Positions 26,988 through 36,104 are shown, counted from the stretch's first letter. The stretch: DNA of 64,000 bases from Flavicella sp964230805 (GCA_964230805.1 CAXRIA010000032.1:34058-98057), one strand, 5' to 3'. Notes: generated by a model not told the origin, from the sequence alone. Made by a program: numbers and translations.

Positions 26988-27932
26988 ATGAAAGATTTAA
27001 AAATTGTGTTTATGGGAACCCCCGATTTCGCGGTGACCATTTTGAAAACTTTATTGGAGAAAAATTATTCCGTGGTTGGTGTTGTAACCGCTCCCGATAA
27101 ACCTGCAGGTAGAGGAAGAAAAATAAGAGAATCTGCAGTCAAAAAATTCGCTCAAGAAAAAGGAATCCCCATTTTACAACCACTCAATTTAAAAGATGAA
27201 AACTTCGTAAATGAATTGAAAGAATTGCAAGCCAATCTGCAAATTGTTGTCGCCTTTCGCATGCTTCCCAAGACCGTGTGGAATATGCCTGAGTACGGCA
27301 CCTTCAATTTACACGCTTCTTTGTTACCCGATTACAGAGGGGCTGCTCCTATCAATTGGGCCATTATCAACGGAGAAACCAAAACAGGAGTGACCACCTT
27401 CTTTCTTGATGACAACATTGATACAGGTGAAGTCATTCTTCAAGAAGAAACGACTATCGAAACCAAGGAAACCGTTGGCGAACTACACGACAAGCTCATG
27501 CACTTGGGAAGTGAACTCGTAATTAAAACCGTACACCTTATTGAAAACAACCAAGCAAACACATGGAAACAGCCTGCAAAATCATCAAAATTTGCCTTTA
27601 AAATACATACCTCAACTTGTAAAATTGACTGGAACAAATCATTGGACACCATTGCCGACCACATTCGAGGATTGAACCCCTATCCGGCAGCATGGTGTGA
27701 ATTATCAAACAACGATTCCGTTTCAAAAGTAAAAATATACGATATCGAAAAAGAATACGAGGACCATTCCTTTGCTATTGGGAAAATCATAACTACAAAA
27801 AAAACACTCAAAGTGGCGACCAAAGGAGGTTTTCTAAACATTCTTTCGCTTCAACTTGCTGGAAAAAAACGAATGAATACCGCGAGTTTATTGAATGGGT
27901 ACCAATTTGACACTGACTCCAAGCTGATGTAA
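26988..27932 (+). CDS. fmt: Methionyl-tRNA formyltransferase
   Basis: 314 residues, full length. IVFMGTPDFAV at the N-terminus, PDKPAGRGRK loop, the catalytic region FNLHASLLPDYRGAAPINWA, and DDNIDTGEVI. It formylates Met on initiator tRNA. The def gene, often linked to fmt, is not here; instead fmt follows recQ after 52 nt and may share its transcript. Confidence 0.96.
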   Translation: MKDLKIVFMGTPDFAVTILKTLLEKNYSVVGVVTAPDKPAGRGRKIRESAVKKFAQEKGIPILQPLNLKDENFVNELKELQANLQIVVAFRMLPKTVWNMPEYGTFNLHASLLPDYRGAAPINWAIINGETKTGVTTFFLDDNIDTGEVILQEETTIETKETVGELHDKLMHLGSELVIKTVHLIENNQANTWKQPAKSSKFAFKIHTSTCKIDWNKSLDTIADHIRGLNPYPAAWCELSNNDSVSKVKIYDIEKEYEDHSFAIGKIITTKKTLKVATKGGFLNILSLQLAGKKRMNTASLLNGYQFDTDSKLM

Positions 27933-28017
27933 AACCCAAAAAAACGCCTTATTTCGTACGATTATTAACAAATTGCAGTGTTTTATTAACAAAACAGGTG
28001 ATTTTGTATGAAATAAC

Positions 28018-28047
28018 TTGCGTAAACCCTTATTCCTGCTATATTTG
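28018..28047 (+). promoter_or_regulatory. Consensus Bacteroidota promoter of the HU gene
   Basis: -33 TTG (28018-28020), exactly 19 nt, then -7 TATATTTG (28040-28047). A 5' leader of about 50 nt, very A/T-rich, precedes the ATG. Confidence 0.8.
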
Positions 28048-28099
28048 TTATTGTTAAATGTAAATTTTAAACCAATTTTTTAATTTTAAACTATAAATT

Positions 28100-28372
28100 A
28101 TGAACAAATCAGATTTAATCAATGCAATGGCTGCTGACGCAGGAATTTCTAAAGCAGCAGCGAAAGCAGCATTAGAATCATTAACTGACAACGTAACAAG
28201 CACTTTGAAAAGTGGTGGTAAAGTTGCTTTAGTAGGATGGGGTACTTGGTCTGTATCAAAAAGAGCAGCAAGAGAAGGTAGAAATCCTCAAACAGGAGCT
28301 ACGATTCAAATCGCCGCGAAAAATATCGTAAAATTCAAAGCTGGTGCTGGATTGAGCGACTCGGTAAACTAG
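28100..28372 (+). CDS. HU family DNA-binding protein
   Basis: 90 residues: MNKSDLINAMAADAGISKAA at the start, GGKVALVGWGTWSVSKRAAR in the body and GRNPQTGATIQIAAKN in the DNA-binding arm. Nucleoid-associated dimer that bends DNA. Strong promoter upstream and terminator downstream mark it as a single highly expressed gene. Codon choice (GCA, GGA, AAA, GTA-rich) fits high expression. Confidence 0.96.
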   Translation: MNKSDLINAMAADAGISKAAAKAALESLTDNVTSTLKSGGKVALVGWGTWSVSKRAAREGRNPQTGATIQIAAKNIVKFKAGAGLSDSVN

Positions 28373-28397
28373 TATTTCAGATACCTAAATACACAAA

Positions 28398-28430
28398 AAC
28401 TTCTTTGAATACTCAAAGAAGTTTTTTTTT
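28398..28430 (+). terminator. Rho-independent terminator of the HU gene
   Basis: AACTTCTTTGA (28398-28408) pairs with TCAAAGAAGTT (28413-28423), followed by seven more T. Confidence 0.92.
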
Positions 28431-28470
28431 GTCTTTTTTTTTGACTATCTTTTTATTTCAAAACACCACA

Positions 28471-29028
28471 ATGCACTTATTAGAACCAACAAAAGGGAAA
28501 CTACTTGTTGCAGAACCTTCCATATTAAACGACAGCTCTTTCAATAGATCCGTTGTCTTGCTTACCGAACATTCGGAAGACAGTTCCATAGGTTTTATTA
28601 TGAACAAACCCTTGGAATTGACGATTCGAGACTTGATTCCTGAAATAGATTGCTCATTTGGTATTTACCAAGGAGGCCCTGTTGAACAAAACAACTTATA
28701 TTTCATTCACAAACTTCCAGAACTCATACCCAATAGTATTGCAATAGACAATGGCATTTATTGGGGTGGCGATTTCGATGCCTTGTCCAGTTCGCTCCAC
28801 AACCACAAAATACCGGAAAATAAAATTCGTTTTTTCTTAGGCTACTCAGGATGGTCAACCAACCAACTACAAAATGAAATCAGCGAAAAATCTTGGTTTT
28901 GTATTGAAAATACACACGCCAACATTTTAGAACTTGAAAACACATCCTGTTGGAAAAATCATCTTTTAGATATTGGTGGCACCTATCGATTATGGGCCAA
29001 CGCACCCTCCGATGTAAACCTGAATTAA
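28471..29028 (+). CDS. YqgE/AlgH family protein (UPF0301)
   Basis: 185 residues from ATG at 28471; the longer frame from 28405 would begin inside the HU terminator. Begins LEPTKGKLLVAEPSILND, with FNRSVVLLTEHSEDSSIGFIMNKP and a Y-Q-G-G-P-V motif, all typical of YqgE. No proven function; in Pseudomonas, AlgH affects alginate and virulence regulation. Its TAA overlaps by 4 nt the stop of the convergent aminotransferase gene. Confidence 0.92.
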   Translation: MHLLEPTKGKLLVAEPSILNDSSFNRSVVLLTEHSEDSSIGFIMNKPLELTIRDLIPEIDCSFGIYQGGPVEQNNLYFIHKLPELIPNSIAIDNGIYWGGDFDALSSSLHNHKIPENKIRFFLGYSGWSTNQLQNEISEKSWFCIENTHANILELENTSCWKNHLLDIGGTYRLWANAPSDVNLN

Positions 29029-29849
29029 GCCTCCAAATCGAGAAACTTTTTTCTGAGTGCCAAACCAAATTGCGTTTCGAAAATCTTTTTCCTGTATTTC
29101 GTAACCGGTTGCACCCCCACAACGGCATTGGTTACAAACAATTCATCTGCTTTTTGCAATTCGAAAGGTGAAATTGATTTCTCAACAAAAACGACACCTT
29201 CTATTTTTTGCAACAATTCAATGACTTTTTTGCGAGCAATTCCATTCAAACAACCATCCGCCAAACGAGGAGTCATCACTTCATTTCCTTTGACTAAAAA
29301 AATATTTGCATTGGACGCCTCTACCACGTTTTTTTTCTCATTTAAAAGTAGGCAATTATCAAATTCATTTTCATCTGCATAAATGGCCGCCAAAACGTTC
29401 AACAAACGATTCGATGATTTTATGGTAGATAACAATCCTGAATGCACATAATGCTCCTTGAACAAACTTACTTCATAAATTTCTTTCAATTCTACAGTGG
29501 TTTGAAAAGCTTCAATCAAAAACTGAACTTCATTGGTTTTCGGTGCATACAAGCCCCCATCTTTTCGATCGATGGTGAACCTAACTTTCGTAATCGTGTT
29601 CGGCTCATAAGCGTTCATTAGCTTTTGAATTTCACTTTCAAAAAATTCCAATGTAAAATGCATCGGTATTTCCATTCGCAACATCCGCATAGAAGCCATT
29701 AATCGGAAATAATGATCCTCCAAAAAACAAATGGTTCCTTCCTTTATTCGAATGGTTTCAAACAAAGAATCACCATATTTATACCCTCTATTTTGCAAGG
29801 AGATCTTGCAAGACGTTTTTTCTAGAACAATACCATCGAAATTTACCAT
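29025..29849 (-). CDS. Class IV PLP aminotransferase (4-amino-4-deoxychorismate lyase / BCAT-like)
   Basis: 274 residues. Fold type IV motifs: NRGYKYGDSLFETIRI near 21-36, the catalytic-Lys segment TIKSSNRLLNVLA, and VVEASNANIFLV. The family contains PabC (p-aminobenzoate synthesis), branched-chain and D-amino-acid aminotransferases; the length and the N-terminal motif suggest PabC or IlvE-like, and folP lies 3 kb away, but this is not decisive. It follows the START-like gene on the same strand, with a terminator between. A -7 TAATTTTG on the minus strand is at 29869-29876. Confidence 0.85.
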   Translation of the reverse strand: MVNFDGIVLEKTSCKISLQNRGYKYGDSLFETIRIKEGTICFLEDHYFRLMASMRMLRMEIPMHFTLEFFESEIQKLMNAYEPNTITKVRFTIDRKDGGLYAPKTNEVQFLIEAFQTTVELKEIYEVSLFKEHYVHSGLLSTIKSSNRLLNVLAAIYADENEFDNCLLLNEKKNVVEASNANIFLVKGNEVMTPRLADGCLNGIARKKVIELLQKIEGVVFVEKSISPFELQKADELFVTNAVVGVQPVTKYRKKIFETQFGLALRKKFLDLEA

Positions 29850-29880
29850 ACCCTCAAAATTTACGTCGCAAAATTAAGCA

Positions 29881-29910
29881 AAAAAAAAGCCTTAAACAGA
29901 AAGTTCAAGG
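29881..29910 (-). terminator. Terminator after the START-like gene
   Basis: On the minus strand GCCTT-GAA and TTT-AAGGC arms (29888-29892 with 29906-29910) are followed by seven T (29881-29887). Confidence 0.7.
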
Positions 29911-29931
29911 CGAAATTCATATGGCTTTTTT

Positions 29932-30315
29932 TCAAGCTCCTATGACATGCTTCAATTCGTTTATTTGATTTTCCCAAAGCAATTTGGATTCTTCCATATC
30001 AGCATCATCGTCTGCAAAATCAGTCACAATCAAAGAGACATCTTTGGTAATCGCATCTATCTGAATACGAAATTCAAAATAGCCCTCTTCACTGTCATCC
30101 TCTTCCCATTTAAAGCGGACTTTTTCATCATTCCTGTCTTGCAACAACTTGGCAACCTCCTCAGTACCTTCCCAAATAAAAGTAAACATAACACCACGAG
30201 AATTGACATTGTCTGCAAACCATTCTGACAAACCTGAAGGGGTTGCAAAATACTGGTATAACATTTTCGGTGATGCGTGAATCGGAAATTCCAATTCAAA
30301 TTTTATTTTACTCAT
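29932..30315 (-). CDS. START-like (AHSA1/SRPBCC) domain protein
   Basis: 127 residues from ATG at 30313-30315, where the family begins (KIKFELEFPIHASPKMLYQY). Typical SRPBCC pattern: F-A-T-P-S-G-L-S-E-W-F-A-D, then VMFTFIWEGTEEVAKL, VRFKWEEDDSEEGYFEF and a C-terminal helix. Likely binds a hydrophobic ligand or acts with Hsp90-type chaperones, unproven. Strongly acidic in the C-terminal third. Conserved neighbour of the class IV aminotransferase in flavobacteria (recollection). Confidence 0.88.
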   Translation of the reverse strand: MSKIKFELEFPIHASPKMLYQYFATPSGLSEWFADNVNSRGVMFTFIWEGTEEVAKLLQDRNDEKVRFKWEEDDSEEGYFEFRIQIDAITKDVSLIVTDFADDDADMEESKLLWENQINELKHVIGA

Positions 30316-30400
30316 CTGACTTATTTCTTGGATGCACAATGTATGTATTATTTCCTATAAAAAAAAATAATTTTATTCCTCTAAATTTTATATTTTTCAC

Positions 30401-30430
30401 TTGTAATAATTCAAATTTATCCTATATTTG
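30401..30430 (+). promoter_or_regulatory. Consensus promoter of the tRNA-CAT gene
   Basis: -33 TTG (30401-30403), exactly 19 nt, -7 TATATTTG (30423-30430), ending 11 nt before the mature tRNA 5' end. Confidence 0.82.
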
Positions 30431-30441
30431 CACCCGCAAAA

Positions 30442-30515
30442 GGCGTGGTAGCTCAGATGGTTAGAGCGTCGGATTCATAACCCGGAGGTCTGCAGTTCAA
30501 TTCTGCATCACGCTA
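30442..30515 (+). tRNA. tRNA-Met (anticodon CAT), elongator type
   Basis: Cloverleaf by eye: acceptor GGCGTGG with TCACGCT, D-arm GCTC/GAGC (30451-30467), anticodon loop TTCATAA (30474-30480) with CAT at 34-36, T-arm TGCAG/CTGCA around TTCAATT, discriminator A at 30515. No encoded CCA. It lacks the three G-C pairs beside the anticodon that mark initiator tRNA, so elongator Met is the best call; tRNA-Ile2 (lysidine type) also carries CAT and cannot be excluded by eye. The acceptor has G-U pairs at both ends and the anticodon stem an A-C mismatch next to the loop. Confidence 0.9.
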
Positions 30516-30517
30516 CA

Positions 30518-30557
30518 AAAATTCCCCTATTTTTTCGAATAGGGGAATTTTATTTTT
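30518..30557 (+). terminator. Terminator of the tRNA gene
   Basis: AAAATTCCCCTATT pairs with AATAGGGGAATTTT around a 6-nt loop, followed by a T-rich tail. Confidence 0.92.
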
Positions 30558-30694
30558 TATGTTTTACAGTTTGAAGAATTGTCTTCTTTTCAAAAAAAGA
30601 AATTCATTTTATTCGATCGTCAAACGATTGATTTTTCTATAAAAACTTCAAATTCATTTAAAATCAGCTTGTAAAAAACAGAACTCGTTCGTTG

Positions 30695-31672
30695 TCAATC
30701 AAAAACAGTATCGGCATCTCTCCAATTCCATTTCCCAACCACGGTTCCTTTTTCCAAGGCAATTAATCCAGGATTCGCACGAATCATTGTTTTCAATGTG
30801 GTTTCATCGCAAAACAAAAAATCAATAGGAAGTTTCATTTCTTTTTGTAATGTCTGTATATCAGCCGTCGGGGAGGCAGAAACTCCATACACCAAATACC
30901 CCATTTCTTTGGCTCTTTGCAAGGTATTGTGGCATGCCGTAAACCCAACCCAATTGCTTTTATCTAGGTCATAGGCAATGAGTAGCATGGCCTTTTCCGC
31001 AGACAAAATTTGTTCGGTTAAATCCTCTGTATCTGACTCCAAAAAGAAATCGTGTACGGGTGGCAATTCATCAGAGCCCTCGACAAAAGCCATTCCTTCT
31101 TGGATATTATTTCCAATAGCATAGGCTCTAAAATCAATCAAAGGCAAATGTGTGAGAACATAATAAGCGATAAAAGCGAAGGCCATTGCTGACAAAAAAG
31201 TCATATTTCTCATTGTCTTCTTTGAAAAGAACGGAACCATCCTTTTTTTATGAAAAGACAAAAACAAAATGAGTACAAGCAAAACAACATTTTTATAGAA
31301 GGTCTCCCAAGAAGTCAATTTCAGGGCATCACCAAAACAACCACAATCGGTCACTTTGTTGTAATAAGCCGAATACCAGGTTAGAAATAAAAAAAACAAC
31401 GTAATTCCAAACAAAACTTGCACCGTTCTTTTTCGCTGATAACCAATCAATAAAGTCACTCCGAGTAATATCTCAAGTAAAATCAGTACAATGGAAAAAG
31501 GCAAAGAAAATGGAATCAAAAATTCTAAATTCAAGACATCTGCTCCAAAATACTCGGTAAATTTATAGGCTGAACCTATGGGATCAACCAATTTTACAAA
31601 ACCAGAGTACAAAAAAGTAAGAGCGACTAGAATACGGGCTATAAAAACGGCTATTTTTTTCATCTTTTTCAA
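30695..31672 (-). CDS. DoxX/MauE-like membrane protein with C-terminal thioredoxin-like part (BT_3928 type)
   Basis: 325 residues. An N-terminal DoxX-type bundle of four helices (about 5-150): ARILVALTFLYSGFVKLVDP, then PFSIVLILLEILLGVTLLIG, and DCGCFGDALKLTSWETFYKN, a motif shared with MauE/vitamin-K-epoxide-like proteins. A fifth helix (near 155-175) leads to an exported domain with SAEKAMLLIAYDLDKSN, a thioredoxin-like fold. The loop between helix 5 and that domain seems shorter than in relatives I recall (about 40 residues missing). Possibly periplasmic redox; unproven. Start could also be Met4. Confidence 0.85.
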   Translation of the reverse strand: MKKMKKIAVFIARILVALTFLYSGFVKLVDPIGSAYKFTEYFGADVLNLEFLIPFSLPFSIVLILLEILLGVTLLIGYQRKRTVQVLFGITLFFLFLTWYSAYYNKVTDCGCFGDALKLTSWETFYKNVVLLVLILFLSFHKKRMVPFFSKKTMRNMTFLSAMAFAFIAYYVLTHLPLIDFRAYAIGNNIQEGMAFVEGSDELPPVHDFFLESDTEDLTEQILSAEKAMLLIAYDLDKSNWVGFTACHNTLQRAKEMGYLVYGVSASPTADIQTLQKEMKLPIDFLFCDETTLKTMIRANPGLIALEKGTVVGKWNWRDADTVFD

Positions 31673-31734
31673 TTAAAATATTTCCAACTCGAAAAATCCA
31701 TGTCAAGTGACATACAAACGCAAAAAATCGTCTT

Positions 31735-32277
31735 TTATTTGGCCTCTCCCAAATGAATCATCGCGAATACCGCATAGTTGATGATGTCTTGATAATTCGC
31801 ATCTATTCCTTCAGAAACCAATGTTTCCCCCTCGTTGTCTTCTATTTGCTTAACGCGTAACAATTTTTGTAAAATCAGATCTGTCAAAGAGCTAATGCGC
31901 ATGTCTCGCCAAGCCTCTCCGTAATCATGATTTTTGTCTTCCATCAAACTTTTTGTGATATGAATGTGTTTGTCATACAAATTCACCGCTTTTTCAGTGG
32001 AAAGATCGGGCTGGTTTGCAACGCCTTTTTCCAATTGAATCAACGCCATAATGGAATAATTGATAATTCCTATAAATTCAGAAACTTCCCCTTCGTTTAC
32101 TTTTCTTTCCATATTTTCTTGCAGCTGACGAATACGTTGTGCTTTGATAAATATTTGATCTGTCAAAGAAGAGAGACGTAAAATACGCCAAGCGCTTCCA
32201 TAATCCGTCATTTTATTTTCAAAAAGTGTTCTACAGGTCGCAATGACAGCATCGTATTCTCGGGAAGTTGTTTGCAT
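31735..32277 (-). CDS. DUF1599 protein (nucleotide modification associated domain), two tandem copies
   Basis: 180 residues made of two similar halves. Each has the core K-x-x-D-Y-G-x-A-W-R-x-x-R-x-S-S-L-T-D: KMTDYGSAWRILRLSSLTD (22-40) and KNHDYGEAWRDMRISSLTD (113-131), followed by K-x-x-R-x-x-Q/K and I-I-N-Y-(S/A)-x-x-A-(L/M)-I. The family (PF07659) was predicted from phage contexts to act in nucleotide modification, but this housekeeping Bacteroidota form sits next to folP and DoxX with no phage genes. Function unknown; an all-alpha MazG-like NTP-binding fold is a reasonable guess. Confidence 0.88.
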   Translation of the reverse strand: MQTTSREYDAVIATCRTLFENKMTDYGSAWRILRLSSLTDQIFIKAQRIRQLQENMERKVNEGEVSEFIGIINYSIMALIQLEKGVANQPDLSTEKAVNLYDKHIHITKSLMEDKNHDYGEAWRDMRISSLTDLILQKLLRVKQIEDNEGETLVSEGIDANYQDIINYAVFAMIHLGEAK

Positions 32278-32405
32278 AAATCGATATCAAAAAATTACGT
32301 AAATTCGCGCATCAGTTCTTTAGGATAGTGCACGAATTGATGCAAACGAAATTAAAAAAAGTTTATCAAATACCACAAAATTATATCACTTTATACCAAA
32401 GAAAA

Positions 32406-33260
32406 ATGCGTACGCTCAATTGCAAAGGCGAATTAATCGATTTATCCACTCCTAAAGTGATGGGAATTTTAAACATCACGCCAGATTCTTTTTACGACGG
32501 TGGAAAATACAAAGACGAAAAGAGTATTCTTCATCAAACGAATAAGATGCTTTCCGAAGGAGCGACCTTCATTGATATTGGGGCTTATTCTTCACGACCT
32601 GGGGCTACTCATATTTCAGAAAAAGAGGAAATGAGTCGTATTTTACCCGTGGTAGAACTACTGTGCAAAAATTTTCCAAACATTTTAATTTCTATCGATA
32701 CATTTCGAAGTGGCATCGCAAAAAAATGCATCGAATATGGAGCTGCCATGATCAATGACATATCGGGAGGAAATGCCGATGCGCACATGTTCGAAACGGT
32801 AGCAAAATTAGAGGTTCCTTACATCGCAATGCACATGCAAGGAACCCCGCAAAACATGCAAGAAAATCCTACGTATAAAAACATTGTAGAAGAAATCATC
32901 AAAGAATTTTCCAGCACGGCCTTTACCCTAAAATCACTAGGACTAAAAGACCTCATATTTGACGTTGGATTTGGATTCGGAAAAACGATCGAACACAACT
33001 ACGAGTTGCTTGCGAATTTGGATTTATTTCAAAGTTTAGATTGTCCTATTCTCACCGGAATCTCCCGAAAATCCATGCTATACAAGCCATTGAAAGCAAC
33101 GCCGAACGAGGCCCTAAATGCCTCCACAGTAGCACATACCATTGCACTTCAAAAGGGCAGTCAAATTTTAAGAGTTCACGATGTAAGAGAAGCGATGGAA
33201 GCTGTCAAAATTTTGAAACTAACCCATGGCGCAAACCAAAACAAAAAGCACGCTCAATAA
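32406..33260 (+). CDS. folP: Dihydropteroate synthase
   Basis: 284 residues from ATG at 32406 (family-like start LNCKGELIDLS); the frame extends upstream to 32328 but that part is not conserved. All DHPS motifs are present: VMGILNITPDSFYDGG, GATFIDIGAYSSRPGA, ISIDTFRSGIA, MINDISGGN, DVGFGFGKT, GISRKS and RVHDVREA. It joins p-aminobenzoate to hydroxymethyl-dihydropterin in folate synthesis and is the sulfonamide target. Divergent from DUF1599. Confidence 0.95.
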   Translation: MRTLNCKGELIDLSTPKVMGILNITPDSFYDGGKYKDEKSILHQTNKMLSEGATFIDIGAYSSRPGATHISEKEEMSRILPVVELLCKNFPNILISIDTFRSGIAKKCIEYGAAMINDISGGNADAHMFETVAKLEVPYIAMHMQGTPQNMQENPTYKNIVEEIIKEFSSTAFTLKSLGLKDLIFDVGFGFGKTIEHNYELLANLDLFQSLDCPILTGISRKSMLYKPLKATPNEALNASTVAHTIALQKGSQILRVHDVREAMEAVKILKLTHGANQNKKHAQ

Positions 33261-33294
33261 CAAACGAATGTAAGTGACATTCCGTTCAAAATTC

Positions 33295-33897
33295 TCAAAG
33301 GTCCAACTTCAACTGTTCCGGCAACAACTTAAACGATTTTCGGTGGTATTTACAACTTCCAAATTGTCGAATGGCATCGCGATGCTCCTGCGTGGGATAT
33401 CCTTTGTTTCGCAGCCAATTAAAATGAGGGAATTCTCGATGGAGACGAGCCATTATTTCATCCCGATAGGTCTTTGCTAAAACCGAAGCCGCAGCAATAC
33501 TCAAGTATTTCCCATCACCTTTGACAATTGTTGTATGGGGTATTTCTTTGTAAGCCCTAAATTTGTTACCATCCACGATAATATAATCGGGTGCCACCTC
33601 AAGTTCATCAATGGATTTGTGCATCGCAAGTATGGAAGCTTGCAAAATATTGATTTTATCAATCTCCTTTTCATCGACAACACCCACACCGTAACTGATC
33701 GCATTTGCTTCAATGATCGGTCTCAATAGCTCTCGTTGCCTTTCCGTAAGTTTTTTAGAATCGTTTAAAAGTGGATGTTTAAAATCCTTAGGTAAAATAA
33801 CCGCCGCAGCCACAACAGGCCCCGATAAACAGCCCCTTCCAGCCTCGTCTGTCCCCGCTTCCAACTCAAAATTTGAAAATTTTAATGCCAAAGCCAT
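33295..33897 (-). CDS. rnhB: Ribonuclease HII
   Basis: 200 residues from ATG at 33895-33897. EAGTDEAGRGCLSGPVVAAA (D and E of the active site near 17-18), LLNDSKKLTERQRE, YIIVDGNKF and AAASVLAKTYRDEIM are diagnostic. Removes RNA from RNA-DNA hybrids and single ribonucleotides from DNA. A -7-like TATTTTTG on the minus strand (33916-33923) lies 18 nt upstream of the chosen start. Confidence 0.95.
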   Translation of the reverse strand: MALALKFSNFELEAGTDEAGRGCLSGPVVAAAVILPKDFKHPLLNDSKKLTERQRELLRPIIEANAISYGVGVVDEKEIDKINILQASILAMHKSIDELEVAPDYIIVDGNKFRAYKEIPHTTIVKGDGKYLSIAAASVLAKTYRDEIMARLHREFPHFNWLRNKGYPTQEHRDAIRQFGSCKYHRKSFKLLPEQLKLDL

Positions 33898-34115
33898 GCG
33901 CTTGATCTTTGCTCTCAAAAATACAAATTTTATTGACGTTCCAAATTTCAGCCCCAACCAAACTCGAGTTCCTTTTATTTTAACTTTCGACTCCTCAATT
34001 TACCAATAAATAATTTACCTTTGTTTCGTAGAGAACAATCGTACACTCATTTATGATAGACTCTTTTGTTCCTTTTTAAACTCACAAAACGAAGATCAAA
34101 AAAAAAATCAAACGT

Positions 34116-36104
34116 GTGAAAAAAACACTCTTCTCTCTTTTCTTTTTTGTTTTCCTGATAAAAATAGCTGCGCAAGAGCAAAACACCGTTCCCTCGAACA
34201 GCACAAACCAAGCGGACATACAAAATACCACCCGCATTGATAGTATTAAAGCACAATACCGAAAGACCATTCAGCGAAAACAAAAACCAAGTGTAGATCC
34301 GGAATCAGGAAAAGCAAATTACCTCGATTATAAAATTATTTCTCATTCGAATGACACCGTCTTGGTAGATACCACACTAACGATTTCAAAAGAATACAAA
34401 ATGAACCTTCTCAGAAAAGACCTGTTCGGAATGCATTCTTTTCAAAACCAAGGACAAGTATTCACATCCTTGACCTACGATTTAGAGGATGCCTCTTTAT
34501 TTCCAAAAATGGGAGCCAATGCGAAGCATGTCAATTACTACGAGATAGAAGACATCAAATATTACCAAGTACCAACACCCACATCAGAATTTTTATACAG
34601 AACCGGCTTAGAACAAGGCCAAGTACTAGACTCTAGATTGGCGATGAACCTCCACAAAAGATTGAACATCTCTGTGGCGTACAGAGGACTTCGTTCCTTA
34701 GGTAACTATCGAAATTCATTGAGTAGCCACACCAACTTCAGAGCCACAATATCCTACCTTTCAAAAGACAAAAGATACCAATTGAGAACACATTTTGCCT
34801 CTCAGGATATTGAAAACCAAGAAAATGGAGGTCTCACAGAGGAACATATTTCAAATTTTGAAGACAATATCTCCGATTTTGAGGACCGTGGAAAAATAAA
34901 TGTCAATTTAGAAAGTGGCACTAGCTTTTTAGTCGGAAAGAGAACTTTTGTTGATCACAACTACAAAATTTTGAGCAGTAAAGACACGTTGCCTTACAAG
35001 ATATCAAATCTTAAAGTAGGACATTTGTTTACCTATGAAACAAAACAGTACAAGTATGACATCCCTTCAGAAACAACATTTTGGGGAAATAGCTTTAAAC
35101 GGGTTACAGATGACAAAACATCCTTTAAAAGCATGAGAAATCAAGGTTATTTGGATTTTACATCTCCTTATGTCTTGGGTAAATTTAGAGTACTTGCCAA
35201 TTACCAACATTACTTTCAAGGATACAAAAGTATTGTAACAACAAATGCTAACAAGGGTATCTACCGACTTAAAGGCGATTTTATTTCTCTTGGCGCACAA
35301 TGGCAATCAAGTATAAAAAATGTAGCTCTGCGTGCGAATGCAGAAAGAATTGTAGCCGGTGACCTGACAGGAAACAACCTCACCGCAAAGGCGTATTACA
35401 GAAAAAAGGACGCTGAAATTTCAGCATCGATTCAATTAAGCTCAAAAGCACCTGATTTCAGTTTCACCTTCTTTCAAAGCAATTTTCAAGAATACAACTG
35501 GTTGAACGATTTTAAAAATACAAATACTCGAATCTTAAAATTCGGACTCAAAAACAAATGGCTACAGACATCAGCCTCCTTCACACAAATCAAAAACTTC
35601 CTCTATTTTGAACAGCGCACACAAGCCAAACCCGCTCAATTTAGTGGCACTGTAAATTATTTTAAAATCAAAGCAGCCAATGACATCAAATTCGGGAAAT
35701 TTGCCTTAAATACCACAGCGCTATTTCAAAAAGTAAACGATGGAAAAGCTGTTTTTCGGGTTCCTGAATGGATCGCTCGCACAAGTTTTTATTACACAAG
35801 TTACTTTTTCAAAAAGAAATCATTGTATCTACAAACGGGACTAACGGCGAATTATTTTTCTGCCTTCAAAGCCCCTTCATACAATGCTGTAATTGGCGAT
35901 TTTGTCGTACAAAATGACACCCAAATAGGAGGAACTCCTATTCTTGATTACTTCATTAATGGACAAATCCGAAGAACCCGGATCTTTATCAAAGCAGAAA
36001 ATCTCTTATCCGCTATAAACAAAACAAATTATTACGCGGCTCCAAATACTCCCTACCGTGACTTTGTTATTCGATTTGGGATTGTGTGGAACTTTTTCAA
36101 ATAA
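34116..36104 (+). CDS. Putative outer-membrane porin (Porin_10-like)
   Basis: 662 residues from GTG at 34116. A signal peptide (KTLFSLFFFVFLIKIAAQ, cleavage after ~19) is followed by a disordered stretch with repeats of Asn/Thr/Gln, then a long beta-strand-rich body ending in Phe (GIVWNFFK; the last residue is Lys after F). Segments such as DLFGMHSFQNQGQVFTSLTYD and YRTGLEQGQVLDSRLAMNLHKRL match the large flavobacterial putative porin family. Likely a beta-barrel; substrate unknown. A -7 TACCTTTG (34016-34023) lies 92 nt upstream. Confidence 0.85.
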   Translation: MKKTLFSLFFFVFLIKIAAQEQNTVPSNSTNQADIQNTTRIDSIKAQYRKTIQRKQKPSVDPESGKANYLDYKIISHSNDTVLVDTTLTISKEYKMNLLRKDLFGMHSFQNQGQVFTSLTYDLEDASLFPKMGANAKHVNYYEIEDIKYYQVPTPTSEFLYRTGLEQGQVLDSRLAMNLHKRLNISVAYRGLRSLGNYRNSLSSHTNFRATISYLSKDKRYQLRTHFASQDIENQENGGLTEEHISNFEDNISDFEDRGKINVNLESGTSFLVGKRTFVDHNYKILSSKDTLPYKISNLKVGHLFTYETKQYKYDIPSETTFWGNSFKRVTDDKTSFKSMRNQGYLDFTSPYVLGKFRVLANYQHYFQGYKSIVTTNANKGIYRLKGDFISLGAQWQSSIKNVALRANAERIVAGDLTGNNLTAKAYYRKKDAEISASIQLSSKAPDFSFTFFQSNFQEYNWLNDFKNTNTRILKFGLKNKWLQTSASFTQIKNFLYFEQRTQAKPAQFSGTVNYFKIKAANDIKFGKFALNTTALFQKVNDGKAVFRVPEWIARTSFYYTSYFFKKKSLYLQTGLTANYFSAFKAPSYNAVIGDFVVQNDTQIGGTPILDYFINGQIRRTRIFIKAENLLSAINKTNYYAAPNTPYRDFVIRFGIVWNFFK

